A DNA stretch of 32,312 nt, taken from contig JAGRAW010000009.1 in assembly GCA_020434415.1 (NCBI GenBank), positions 1-32,312 of the forward strand, written 5' to 3'. The translations under genes were made by a program, and so were the position numbers. The stretch comes from Bdellovibrionales bacterium. GTDB taxonomy: Bacteria; Bdellovibrionota_C; UBA2361; SZUA-149. The notes below the pieces were generated by a model. It was not told the origin of the DNA. It saw only the letters and a program-made list of their open reading frames with translations, and did not search any database. Within the stretch, counting starts at the first letter, position 1. Each line of letters starts with the position of its first letter. Of the stretch, positions 6,680 through 14,691 are shown in pieces.

Positions 6680-7627
6680 TCAAGCAGCCCGGCGATAGAC
6701 TTCCGCAGCAAGATACAGGTCCTGCACCGCAAGTCCGTGCGAGCAATAGAGGGTGTAGCCTGAGCTCGGCAAGGAGAAGCTGTCTTGTCTGAGCACGTCA
6801 CCAAGCTCCTCGACCTGGTTCCAGTTGACCCTTCCGTGCTCAATCGGACCGAGTAGGGTGCCGCCCTCTCGCTCGGCAGTTGCCCGTTCGTCAACCACGA
6901 TAAGCTTCGCTCCCGTCACCGTCCGAGGGCACAGTTCTCGTCGAGACAGGGCATTGGAGCCGATGGCCGAAATATGTCGAACAGTAGTAAGTGCCTCGAA
7001 GGGTACCACGGGTTGCGACGAGCTTGTCGCGGTAACGACGAGCTCTACTCCATCGACCGCGGCAGCAGCGGAGGCGTATGCTCGTACCGAAGTGCCGAAG
7101 CGGGATGTCGCGGCTTCGGCAAAATGTTCTCGTCGTGCTTGATCCCGGGAGTAGACGCGAATCTTCTGGAGTTGAAAGCCTGCACTGGCCGCAAGGTAGG
7201 CGGCGACCAAGCCTTCTGCCTGAAAGCCGGTGCCGATGATCGCCAACTCCTGGGGATTGGCTTGGACAAGCCTACGGGCTGCTACAGCGGATGCCGCAGT
7301 GGTGCGAAGGCGCCCCAGCTCGTTGGCTTCGATATGGGCGAGGAGGGTGCCGTTGTCCGCCGAGAATAGCTGAACGAAGCTGTGCATAGCGCCGCCTGCG
7401 ACGGCATACACCTTCGTCCCGAGTAGCCCCAGGGAGCTGCTTGCGGCACTCATGGAGTGCAGGGTGGCGCCGACAAGTCGGGCGCGTGCTCGAGGAACAT
7501 TGACAGCGGTGCCGAGCGCTAGGTCCAAATGTGCGGATCTCACCGCCTCGAGCGCGTCGTTCGGGCCGACGAGTCTTGCTACGTCAGCTTCCGTCAGTCG
7601 AAGTGTCTCTGCTAGTCGAAGTGCCAC
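6680..7627 (-). CDS. Ornithine cyclodeaminase / mu-crystallin family NAD(P) enzyme
   Basis: This is a cytoplasmic NAD(P)-dependent enzyme of the family that includes ornithine cyclodeaminase, alanine dehydrogenase and ketimine reductase. An N-terminal substrate domain has LHSMSAASSSLGLLGTKVYAVAGG, with the family lysine in GTKVY. The Rossmann domain has LAIIGTGFQAEGLVAAYLAA (GxGxQA), followed by VVTATSSSQPVV and HISAIGSNALSRREL. The catalytic Asp of ornithine cyclodeaminase is replaced in that last motif by a GSN-type sequence, so true ornithine cyclodeaminase activity is unlikely. The start is a GTG that overlaps the 3' end of the upstream lipoprotein gene by 16 nt, suggesting translational coupling. 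The nearby D-amino-acid deacylase hints at amino-acid turnover, but the substrate is unknown. Length of 315 aa is normal. Confidence 0.87.
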   Translation of the reverse strand: MALRLAETLRLTEADVARLVGPNDALEAVRSAHLDLALGTAVNVPRARARLVGATLHSMSAASSSLGLLGTKVYAVAGGAMHSFVQLFSADNGTLLAHIEANELGRLRTTAASAVAARRLVQANPQELAIIGTGFQAEGLVAAYLAASAGFQLQKIRVYSRDQARREHFAEAATSRFGTSVRAYASAAAAVDGVELVVTATSSSQPVVPFEALTTVRHISAIGSNALSRRELCPRTVTGAKLIVVDERATAEREGGTLLGPIEHGRVNWNQVEELGDVLRQDSFSLPSSGYTLYCSHGLAVQDLYLAAEVYRRAA

Positions 7628-8604
7628 TGCCGATTGGTGTAGAGATACTGTTTCGGGCCCGGCTGGTAGCCGTCCAGGATGCCGTCGCCGTTCGTATCGG
7701 GATTGCGCGGATCCTGATTCAGCAAAAGCTCGAGGGGGTCGGAAAGCGAGTCCTTGTCGGTGTCGGCTACCAGCGGGTTCGAGCCCGCAGCCTGTTCCGT
7801 AGTGTCGGCAAGGCCGTCTCCGTCTCGATCCGCTCGCAGTCCCTCAGCGGCATCCAGAGGATCGGTGCCGTTAAGTAATTCCGTGCCGTCCGGGACGCCG
7901 TCGCCGTCGGTGTCCGCAGACTGCGGATTTGCGCCCAGCTCACCTTCAAACAAGTCGGGAAGCCCGTCACCGTCTTCATCCTGAACAGCGGAGCCTGCAA
8001 AGCGGAAAAGGCCCAAATCCGGCCGGCTTGTGGCATCAAGCGGGTCGTAGCCTTCATTTACCTCGTAGGAATCGGAGAAACCGTCATTGTCGCTGTCGGG
8101 ATGTTCCGCGCTTGTGCCGAAGAAGCTTTCGTCTTCGTCAGAAAGTCCGTCCGCATCTCGATCCCCGGTGTCAGCGCTGTCGGTACCCGCCGCGCCTTCC
8201 CCCAAGGAAACAAAGTCTCCGAGGAACCCGGAGGATGAGGAAGAGCTACTGGTTGAGGTCGAGCTGGAGGTCGAGGACGATGTTGAGCTGGAGGTCGAGG
8301 ATGATGTCGACGTCGATGTCGAACTGGACGATGAGCTGCTGGAGGAAGAGCTACTGGACGAGGAGCTGCTGCCGCTGGAGCCCGAAGATGATGTCCCCGA
8401 AGATGAAGTTCCGGAAGATGTGCCGGAAGATGTGCCGGAAGATGTGGAGGTCGAGCTTGAGGATGATGAGCTCGAGGAAGAGGACGTCGTGCGGGCGGTC
8501 GGATCAAGAATCACATTCTCGTCGCAGCCCTGGAGGTTGCTTCCCGAAATAACGATAGCCGCAAAAACGAGCTGGAAGACGAGAGTTGATTTCCGTGACA
8601 GCAT
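7612..8604 (-). CDS. Thrombospondin type-3 repeat lipoprotein with a poly-Ser/Thr/Gly linker
   Basis: This is a predicted outer-membrane or surface lipoprotein. A signal peptide (residues 1-26) ends in the lipobox LQGC, with Cys27 as the lipidation site. Residues 39-124 consist only of Ser, Thr and Gly, a long flexible tether. Residues about 140-320 carry seven calcium-binding thrombospondin type-3-like repeats of the form DxDxDGxxD, for example DSDNDGFSD, DEDGDGLPD, DTDGDGVPD, DRDGDGLAD and DTNGDGILD. The repeats end near the C-terminus without a sorting domain. The last codons overlap the next gene. Such proteins bind calcium and are often adhesive or structural; no enzyme domain is visible. 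The ATG at 8604 is the only start that gives the signal peptide. Confidence 0.88.
   Translation of the reverse strand: MLSRKSTLVFQLVFAAIVISGSNLQGCDENVILDPTARTTSSSSSSSSSSSTSTSSGTSSGTSSGTSSSGTSSSGSSGSSSSSSSSSSSSSSSSSTSTSTSSSTSSSTSSSTSSSTSTSSSSSSSGFLGDFVSLGEGAAGTDSADTGDRDADGLSDEDESFFGTSAEHPDSDNDGFSDSYEVNEGYDPLDATSRPDLGLFRFAGSAVQDEDGDGLPDLFEGELGANPQSADTDGDGVPDGTELLNGTDPLDAAEGLRADRDGDGLADTTEQAAGSNPLVADTDKDSLSDPLELLLNQDPRNPDTNGDGILDGYQPGPKQYLYTNRQWHFD
8233..8490 (-). repeat. Low-complexity Ser/Thr/Gly-coding tract with 12-bp tandem repeats
   Basis: This tract encodes 86 consecutive Ser, Thr or Gly residues of the lipoprotein linker, using a mixture of Ser codons. Within it, the 12-mer CCGGAAGATGTG (plus strand) occurs three times in perfect tandem at 8411-8422, 8423-8434 and 8435-8446, encoding Gly-Thr-Ser-Ser units. 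Slippage could change the linker length without a frameshift. The opposite strand reads as a long acidic frame, which is an artefact. Confidence 0.85.
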
Positions 8605-8855
8605 GCCTGCTCAATCTTGATGGTGCTTGGGTGTGCGAACTCGTATCTGAACCTACAGACACGGCGTCGAACTATTCTGCCTGAGCCGGGGTAGGCAGGG
8701 CGGGGAATCTGGGGAAGAATTCTTCGCTCCCCACCACCTGATTCGGCTCGAGCGCTTTAGCCGAGGGTACAACGTTCGTGAGGGTGTGACCAGCCGGGGA
8801 TCATTGGCTGTCCCGTCTCCTTCCGTCTCCCTTTCTCCCAAGCGCGTAGTATTCA

Positions 8856-8883
8856 CCGTGAGCCGGCACGTGCACCTGATCGT
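8856..8883 (-). repeat. 28-bp inverted repeat, left arm
   Basis: The reverse complement matches 9049-9076 at 25 of 28 positions. The core GTGCACGTGCCGGC (14 bp) is identical in both arms and contains the 8-bp palindrome GCACGTGC. The arms face each other across 165 nt in the divergent region. A protein-binding site is plausible, as are ends of a small mobile element. No target-site duplication is visible next to the arms. Confidence 0.65.
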
Positions 8884-9048
8884 CCCCGGGTCGCCGAATT
8901 TGGATAGCCTGCCCCCGGGAATGGAGACGCTCACCGGCCGTGCTCAGGTTAGAGATTCCGGAGTATCTTGGTAGGCTTCTGCTTTTTTTTGTGCAGTACA
9001 ATAAAGTACCGGTAGCGGGGGAAGTATCGAAGTCGGGGATGTGCGTTT

Positions 9049-9076
9049 ACGTTCAAGTGCACGTGCCGGCGCACGG
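9049..9076 (+). repeat. 28-bp inverted repeat, right arm
   Basis: This is the partner of 8856-8883. The three mismatches to the left arm fall outside the identical 14-bp core. The arm lies about 230 nt before the preferred start of the M16 peptidase gene. Confidence 0.65.
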
Positions 9077-9305
9077 GAAGCCAGACTCGATTCTGAAGGC
9101 CACCCTCCCGACGACAGCATAAAGTTGAATCCTTGCGGGTTCTCCTCGTCTTTATCTATTGGTTGCCCTGTAACCATCGAGGGCTCGATGTCGAGCAGTG
9201 CTGCTCGCTTCGGGTTGCGGACCTCCAGATATCCGCTTAAGCTCGGCGGGGTTTTCGGTCCTGAATATGCTTAAGAACAACGTCCCTTCACCAAACGCGA
9301 GACTG

Positions 9306-10874
9306 ATGGTGCACCGGCCAATCAATGCTGCTCGACGGCTAATTTCCCTTGCACTGCTCCTGCTGGTTGCCGGCGGGCTGCTGGTTCTAGGCGGTCTGCC
9401 GGTGCCGGCGATGGCTGACACCGCAGTTGCAAGCGGCTCGCATCCTTCTGCCCGGGAGATATTGCATCGTCTTTCGGAAGGAGTAACTCGTATCACCCTC
9501 GATAACGGTCTGCGGGTGCTGCTCTTCAAGCGCGAACAGGCGCCGATTTTCACCGGTCACATTTGGGTCCGAGTCGGAGGAGTCGACGAGCGGCCCGGAA
9601 CGACGGGCGTCGCGCATCTCCTCGAGCATATGGCCTTCAAGGGCTCTACTACCATCGGGACCAAAGACTTCGATCGGGAGCAGGAGTTGCTGAAGCGCTT
9701 TGACGCATTGATGCATCGTGCCGACAGCGGCGAGGATGACGCGGATTTACGTGCCGAGCTCGATACGCTGGAGAAGCAGCTTGAAGAGCTTTGGGTAGAG
9801 AACGAGTTCTCGGAGCTTTATCAGAAACGCGGCGCGGTCGGGCTGAACGCCGCAACCGGTAAGGACTACACCTACTACATGGTGAGTTTACCCAACGTCG
9901 ATTTCCAACTGTGGGCTTGGCTGGAATCGGATCGCCTGCTTAACCCGGTATTCCGTCAGTTCTACAAGGAACGTGAGGTGGTCATGGAGGAACGTCGGAT
10001 GCGGACCGACGATAACCCCGCGGGCAAGATGTATGAAGCGCTGCTGGCCACGGCTTTCTGGAGTCATCCAAATCGTTTGCCGGTCATTGGCTGGCCATCA
10101 GATCTGCGGCGACTCCATGTGAGCGATATCGAGGAGCTCTATGCTTCGTATTATCGTCCGGACAACATGGTAATCGCCCTGGTCGGTGATTTGGACCCGG
10201 CTACCGTCCGACCAGTGCTCGAGAAGTATTTCGGGAGGTTGAAGGCGCCCCAAGATCCGGTGCCACAGATCATCACCCAGGAAGAGCGCCAGCAAGGTGA
10301 GCGCACAGCAATCGTGAGGTTCGATGCGGAGCCTATGGTCGCCCTGGCTTTTCATAAGCCCGTGTATCCCCAAAAGGATGATCTGTATTTTGCGGTCGTT
10401 CATTCCCTGCTGTCAGAAGGACGTTCCTCGTTGCTCTACCGTGAGCTGGTACAGAAGCAGCAGTTGGCAACTTCCATCTCCACCTCGGAGGCGCCCGGTG
10501 AACTGTATCCCTCGCTGTTTTACGTGTGGGCGAGCCCCCGGGCGGGGGTAACCAACGAAACTTTGATTGCGGCGATTCAAGCTCAGCTTGATCGACTGAA
10601 GACGGAACCGGTGTCTCAAGCAGATCTCGACGCGGCGAAGAAGCGAGTCCGCGTGGAAATGTTGAATAGTATGGATTCGAATGACGGACTCGCGCGCACC
10701 TTGGCACATGCCGAGGTGCTGTGGGGCAACTGGGAAGTACTTTTCGATATGTATGACAGCATTCTGGCGACCACCGCCGAGGACGTTCGCCGCCTCGCAA
10801 ACGAATATTTCCGGATTGATAACCGCACGGTGGTGAAACTGGAGAAGCCGGTCCCTCAGGAGGACGTCCAATGA
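9306..10874 (+). CDS. Exported M16 zinc peptidase, catalytic subunit
   Basis: This is a pitrilysin-family (M16) zinc metallopeptidase acting in the cell envelope. With ATG at 9306 there is a 37-residue signal peptide: MVHRPINAARR, then a Leu/Gly-rich core, then PVPAMA. The inverted zinc motif HLLEH is at about residues 104-108, and the third ligand is a Glu in EREVVMEE (about 228). An unusual charged insert of some 45 residues (about 120-170) sits between HLLEH and the conserved region AVGLNAATGKDYTYYMVSLP. The C-terminal non-catalytic M16 domain follows (about 290-520). ATG at 9267 and the 9198 start are in frame but would give an overlong leader. The stop overlaps the next start (ATGA), so it is an operon with the partner subunit. 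Length is 522 aa. Confidence 0.9.
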   Translation: MVHRPINAARRLISLALLLLVAGGLLVLGGLPVPAMADTAVASGSHPSAREILHRLSEGVTRITLDNGLRVLLFKREQAPIFTGHIWVRVGGVDERPGTTGVAHLLEHMAFKGSTTIGTKDFDREQELLKRFDALMHRADSGEDDADLRAELDTLEKQLEELWVENEFSELYQKRGAVGLNAATGKDYTYYMVSLPNVDFQLWAWLESDRLLNPVFRQFYKEREVVMEERRMRTDDNPAGKMYEALLATAFWSHPNRLPVIGWPSDLRRLHVSDIEELYASYYRPDNMVIALVGDLDPATVRPVLEKYFGRLKAPQDPVPQIITQEERQQGERTAIVRFDAEPMVALAFHKPVYPQKDDLYFAVVHSLLSEGRSSLLYRELVQKQQLATSISTSEAPGELYPSLFYVWASPRAGVTNETLIAAIQAQLDRLKTEPVSQADLDAAKKRVRVEMLNSMDSNDGLARTLAHAEVLWGNWEVLFDMYDSILATTAEDVRRLANEYFRIDNRTVVKLEKPVPQEDVQ

Positions 10875-12328
10875 AAACCCTCCACCTTCATGTCCTCAGC
10901 GTGTGTTGCGTAGTGCTACTAGCCGCATGTACCGCTCATCAACCGATTCCGAATCGTCCGGAATCAATCGAGACGGGGGAAGTCAACTTCGAGATTCCGG
11001 AGCCGGAGCGGTGGGAGCTTCCGAACGGTCTGACGGTGCTCTACTACTACAATGACGAGCTGCCGCAGATGCGCGGGACGATGTATTTCCCGGGTGGCAG
11101 TTTGACCGACTACTCCGGTGTCCCCGGCTTGCTCGAGGCTACAGGGAATCAAATGCGTGAGGGGTCGATTGAAGGCGTCTCCCCGCAGGCGCTTGACAAG
11201 CGCCTCGACGATCTGGCCGCGTCGATTGAATCGGGTTTTGGCGATGAGTACGGGTCAGTCGGATTCTATTCTCTCGAGGAAGATTTTCCTGAGGTGTTCA
11301 AGCTTTTCACGGCCGTAATTCGCAAGCCCGCGTTCGATGCGAGTCGGCTCAAATTATGGCAACAGCTGGCCAATGAGGCGATTCGTCGTCGCCGCGATGC
11401 ACCCGACACCATGGCGAACATGGCGTTTGCCGATCTTGTCTACGGGCCTGACAGTCAGTTCGCTAAAGTCGCGTCGCCCGAGTCGGTCGCAAAGGTGACG
11501 CGCAGAGAAATGCAAAAAATGCACCGTCTCTTTGTCCGCCCTGACGGCGCCTATCTGGCGATTTCCGGTTCTATCCCGCGGAAGCAAGTTGAGCCGATGA
11601 TTCAACAGGCTTTTGGGGATTGGCCGCGTGGGGTTGAGCAACGACCACCGCTGCCGGAGCTACGTCACTCGGTCGAGCCGGGGATTTACCTGCTCCAGCG
11701 AGATTTTGACCAGGCGACGATAATCATCGGCCATCGGGGTCCCCCGCGCCACATTCCGGATGTATATCCGCTGAAGATTTTCAATCAACTGTTCGGTCAT
11801 AGCGGCTTCGGAAGCGTGCTGTTCAATCGTATCCGCTCTCAGCTCGGACTCGCGTACTCGGTGTACGGCGGAGTATTTCCGGGCACTGTCGAAGGGCTGT
11901 TTCAAATTGCGATGGGGACACGGGTGAACCAGGCGCCAACCGCGATACGTACCGCACTGGAGATTACGAAGGAAGCCGAGCAGGCCAGTCCGCCGGAAGA
12001 CGATTTCGTGGACGCCAAAGCCGCGGTTACCAGAAGCTTCGTGTTTCGTTTTGCAGATCCCGCATTCGTGGTTAATCGGGTAGCAATATTAGAGCTGTTG
12101 GGATTTCCGCCCGGCTACGATCAGCAGTATCTCGACCGCATTGCAGAGGTCTCCCCGGAGGCCGTGCGTGAAGCTGCCGCAAAGTGGATCGCGCCTGAGG
12201 ACGTCGTTATCGTGGTCGTCGGTAACGTCACACCGGAGGAGTTGCGGTCGGTTTTCGGCGAGCAGTTTCCAATTCGGACTTTCACCTTTGACACCGAACC
12301 GCGCTTCAGTGGCAGCAGCGGGCGATGA
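10871..12328 (+). CDS. M16-family lipoprotein, non-catalytic partner subunit
   Basis: This is the second member of the M16 pair. The signal peptide ends in a classical lipobox (VVLLAAC, Cys20), so it is an inner- or outer-membrane lipoprotein. The M16 fold is clear: NGLTVLYYYNDELPQMRGTMYFPGG, LKIFNQLFGHSGFGSVLFNRIR, then SQLGLAYSVYGG, which carries the conserved Tyr of the C-terminal half. The position of HxxEH reads GLLEATGNQM, so zinc is not bound here. Two-gene M16 peptidases with one active and one inactive chain are known to form heterodimers, and the 4-nt overlap with the active gene supports that. Length is 485 aa. Lipidation would anchor the complex to a membrane. Confidence 0.9.
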   Translation: MKTLHLHVLSVCCVVLLAACTAHQPIPNRPESIETGEVNFEIPEPERWELPNGLTVLYYYNDELPQMRGTMYFPGGSLTDYSGVPGLLEATGNQMREGSIEGVSPQALDKRLDDLAASIESGFGDEYGSVGFYSLEEDFPEVFKLFTAVIRKPAFDASRLKLWQQLANEAIRRRRDAPDTMANMAFADLVYGPDSQFAKVASPESVAKVTRREMQKMHRLFVRPDGAYLAISGSIPRKQVEPMIQQAFGDWPRGVEQRPPLPELRHSVEPGIYLLQRDFDQATIIIGHRGPPRHIPDVYPLKIFNQLFGHSGFGSVLFNRIRSQLGLAYSVYGGVFPGTVEGLFQIAMGTRVNQAPTAIRTALEITKEAEQASPPEDDFVDAKAAVTRSFVFRFADPAFVVNRVAILELLGFPPGYDQQYLDRIAEVSPEAVREAAAKWIAPEDVVIVVVGNVTPEELRSVFGEQFPIRTFTFDTEPRFSGSSGR

Positions 12329-12600
12329 TTTTCGGGCGAATGTAGGGCTATACTTGCGGGAATTGTCGGTTGCGTGTGGTTTCGCCCGGTGTCGCGACAA
12401 GATCTCGGTGGGCCGGGCAGGCTTTCGATAGTCAATCGCGACTTGCCGCTCTATACTGTCCGGCAGATGGCTGGTGGCGCTTTTTCCTTACGTACTTTTG
12501 GAGCACATTCCGTAAAGTATACCGCGGGGGAGTAAGTCGGGGATTGAGCTCTGCCGTAACCGCGTGGAGCACCGCAGCGGCGTTCTAAACGTGAGGCGGG

Positions 12601-12906
12601 ATGGGTATAGGATCTGTCGAAGGGCTGGAAACCAAGAAGATCAAGAAACTCCTTGCTTGGGCTTTGGTTCTCTACATTTTGGGCAATCATACGATTCGAA
12701 TACTGGCTTCCGGTGTCTTTTCCTCCGCACCGGTGACGATCGAATCCTTAGGTGCGGAGGCTGATTCCCAGGTGCTTCTTTCGTTGGAACACTTTCGGAC
12801 GCGCACGGGGGAGGAACTGCAAGCTCTCGCGCAGCGTTGCCCCCAGCAGATCGAGCGAGTATGTAGTCATTCGATGCGCGCCGTACGTACTATCATGGGG
12901 CTCTAG
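12601..12906 (+). CDS. Small hypothetical membrane protein
   Basis: This 101-residue protein is unrecognised. It has a basic N-terminus (TKKIKKL) and one hydrophobic segment at about residues 17-40 (LAWALVLYILGNHTIRILAS), which suits an N-in single-pass anchor. A soluble tail follows, rich in Glu and Arg, with two cysteines (CPQQIERVC). A GAGG purine tract lies 4 nt before the ATG. The stop is 2 nt before an in-frame ATG of the next reading frame, so the two genes are probably cotranscribed. The 272-nt gap upstream has an 8-bp inverted repeat (12333-12340 with 12381-12388) but no clear promoter. That it is a gene is likely but not certain. Confidence 0.5.
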   Translation: MGIGSVEGLETKKIKKLLAWALVLYILGNHTIRILASGVFSSAPVTIESLGAEADSQVLLSLEHFRTRTGEELQALAQRCPQQIERVCSHSMRAVRTIMGL

Positions 12907-12980
12907 CAATGATCGGCCGTAGATTTTTTGGTTCAACCTATAGATTGCCGGCGCAGTTTCTTCACAGGCTTTCACGAGTC

Positions 12981-13712
12981 ATGCCGTCACCAACTTCCTT
13001 TTTACGTCCTTTGAACTACGCGCTCGGGCTGTCGCTTCTTACCTTCAGTGTGGGGTGTAGTCCTTTCAGTGGCGAACCATATCCTGGCCCAGACAAACAG
13101 GCGGTCGGCACATGGGGAGGTGCCGTTACCGGTGCGGGGACCGGAGCCGTGATTGGTACGCAGGTGTCAGCAGGTACCGGGCCGGGTGCCATTGTCGGCA
13201 TGGGATTCGGTGCTCTTTTCGGCATGTTTAGCGGTTTAGGCGTTGACTTGATTGAGGAGGATGAGCTGCGGCGGGTTGAGGAGCTTGAGTATCTTCGTCA
13301 GGTCGCCTGGGTTCAGGAAGTGCTGGCAGAACACTACGCGCGGCGGATGGAGCTGCATCCGAACCGTGAGATTTTTCCGGCGGACTGGTTTTTCGAGAGT
13401 GACGCAACCAAGCTGAAGCCGGAGGCGGAGGTGCTCGTGCGGGAGCTCGCCTACTTGATGCGCCGCCGTTTGCCGTGGTCGCGCATTGTGGTTGCGGCTT
13501 ACAACACTTCCGCAGATCCGAACTCGACGTACGCGCGCCATCTGACGAAACGTCGCGCAGAAGAAATCGCGATCGGCTTCGTGCGGGCGGGAATAGAGCC
13601 GCGTCGGGTCTTGACCAGACCGCAGGTTCTCGATGAGCCAATTCTTCTTGATCCCGACGACTGGCCGGGTCGCTACCGCCAGGCGATTGAATTTATCGCG
13701 GTCGATAACTAA
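12981..13712 (+). CDS. OmpA-like lipoprotein with glycine zipper
   Basis: This is a predicted envelope lipoprotein. Using ATG at 12981, the signal sequence runs MPSPTSFLRPLNYALGLSLL and ends SVGC, a lipobox-like site. A glycine-zipper segment follows (about residues 43-83, GGAVTGAGTGAVIGTQVSAG onward), of the sort that inserts in membranes. A helical linker and an OmpA-like C-terminal domain come next (about 130-243): ADWFFESDATKLKPEAEVLV, then ARHLTKRRAEEIAIGFVRAG. The usual GHTD motif is not kept (AYNTSADPNS), so peptidoglycan binding is uncertain. An in-frame ATG at 12909, just after the previous stop, would give an atypically long leader. It may form an envelope unit with the small membrane protein before it. 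Confidence 0.78.
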   Translation: MPSPTSFLRPLNYALGLSLLTFSVGCSPFSGEPYPGPDKQAVGTWGGAVTGAGTGAVIGTQVSAGTGPGAIVGMGFGALFGMFSGLGVDLIEEDELRRVEELEYLRQVAWVQEVLAEHYARRMELHPNREIFPADWFFESDATKLKPEAEVLVRELAYLMRRRLPWSRIVVAAYNTSADPNSTYARHLTKRRAEEIAIGFVRAGIEPRRVLTRPQVLDEPILLDPDDWPGRYRQAIEFIAVDN

Positions 13713-13743
13713 GAGCTTGCCCACGGATAAGCTGTAAGCCCCT

Positions 13744-14484
13744 ATGGCGGATTTCCTATTAGTTCTAGATGAAGACGGCCGGCTGCGTGAGGTGGTGGAA
13801 GCTGCGATCCACGGCGCCGATGTTCGGGTGATGGTCGTCGCAGATGCTCCGGCAGCAAAGCGTATGCTCCTGCAAGCAGCACCCGACTTGATTGTCAGCG
13901 AAGTAGCCGTCGGTGAAGACACCGACGCCGGGTATCGTTTCTGTGAACAGCTTCAGGGTCATCCGGAGCTGTCTCAGATCCCGGTTCTCTTGGTTGGAGA
14001 GGACTTGGATGAAACTACCATCCGCAGAGCCAGTGAGTCGGGTGCATCGGGAATCGTTCCCTGGCCGCTGACGCCTGCAGCCCTACGGACCCGGATGTCG
14101 ACGCTACTTCCGGCTCTTGCCTCAGCACCGGAGCTGGAGAAGGCTCCCGCAGAAGCGAAGTCGGCGCCGCAATCACAGCCCTCTACCACACCTCCGGCAG
14201 CGGGCGTAGTGGCGCCGTCTAGCCTCATATCCGGAGGGGCTCCTGCGCCTGAGACGCAGCAGAAACTATTGAAGGTCCAAAAACTCTTGGCTCAAATTCT
14301 GCACAACCTCAAGACGAGCGACCTGCTGGAGATCGTCGAGTTAGAGGATGTGCCGAGGGTCGTCTTGGAGATGGCTCGGTCCGTCTGTGGAGAGCCGGTG
14401 CAGCAGGCTCAGCCGGCACCGCAGGCGGAGCAGTCGAGCCGAACCGAGATTGACCTCGACAGCGTATTCGGACTTAAAAAGTAG
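13744..14484 (+). CDS. Pseudo-receiver domain protein
   Basis: Residues 1-125 have a CheY-like receiver fold: LLVLDEDGRLREVVEAA keeps the first acidic pair, followed by APDLIVSEVAVGED, IPVLLVGED and ASGIVPWPLTPAALRTRM. The phospho-acceptor Asp is replaced by Glu (VSEV where families read LLDI), and the conserved Lys before Pro is lost (VPWP). It is therefore unlikely to be phosphorylated and may be locked in one state. Residues about 130-180 are a Pro/Ala/Ser-rich linker. Residues about 185-225 form a helical segment (ETQQKLLKVQKLLAQILHNL). The C-terminus is DLDSVFGLKK. It follows the OmpA-like gene by 31 nt on the same strand, so an operon is likely. The function is unknown. Confidence 0.75.
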   Translation: MADFLLVLDEDGRLREVVEAAIHGADVRVMVVADAPAAKRMLLQAAPDLIVSEVAVGEDTDAGYRFCEQLQGHPELSQIPVLLVGEDLDETTIRRASESGASGIVPWPLTPAALRTRMSTLLPALASAPELEKAPAEAKSAPQSQPSTTPPAAGVVAPSSLISGGAPAPETQQKLLKVQKLLAQILHNLKTSDLLEIVELEDVPRVVLEMARSVCGEPVQQAQPAPQAEQSSRTEIDLDSVFGLKK

Positions 14485-14691
14485 GGCTTTTGTGGGGAAT
14501 CTTTTCCGAGAGTCGCCAGGGGGTAAGTCGCCGGACTTGCAAACAGGTAGTGGGCACAGTACGTTTCTGAGAAGAGTGGTGCACCCGTCGCATTGGACGA
14601 TTCCCGGGGTAGGAAGAACCAGGCGACTAGTCGGGCGCATCTAGATGTTGTCTGGGATTTTAGACGAGGTCTGTAGAACTTAGGGGGTGGC

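Larger units (their letters stand above)
8605..9305. other. 700-nt divergent intergenic region
   Basis: This is the longest non-coding stretch, between the lipoprotein gene (minus) and the M16 peptidase gene (plus). No frame in it resembles a protein. It contains a 28-bp imperfect inverted repeat (8856-8883 and 9049-9076), an eight-T run at 8983-8990, and GTACAATAAAGTAC at about 8996-9009. It probably holds divergent promoters, but none matches consensus well enough to call. The peptidase frame is open from 9198, so part of the right end could be coding if an upstream start is used. Confidence 0.55.

Noticed and set aside
8087-8620. Long acidic plus-strand frame antisense to the lipoprotein
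   Set aside because: Its Glu/Asp-rich sequence is the complement of the Ser/Thr linker codons and thrombospondin repeats; there is no independent start signal or domain.
8979-8990. Eight-T run as an intrinsic terminator
   Set aside because: The preceding sequence forms at best a 4-bp stem, too weak.
8801-9122. Two short frames, one on each strand, both encoding QVHVPAHG
   Set aside because: The shared peptide comes from the 28-bp inverted repeat. The three mismatches include codon third positions, but there is no ribosome-binding site or similarity outside the repeat, so I treat it as a DNA repeat.
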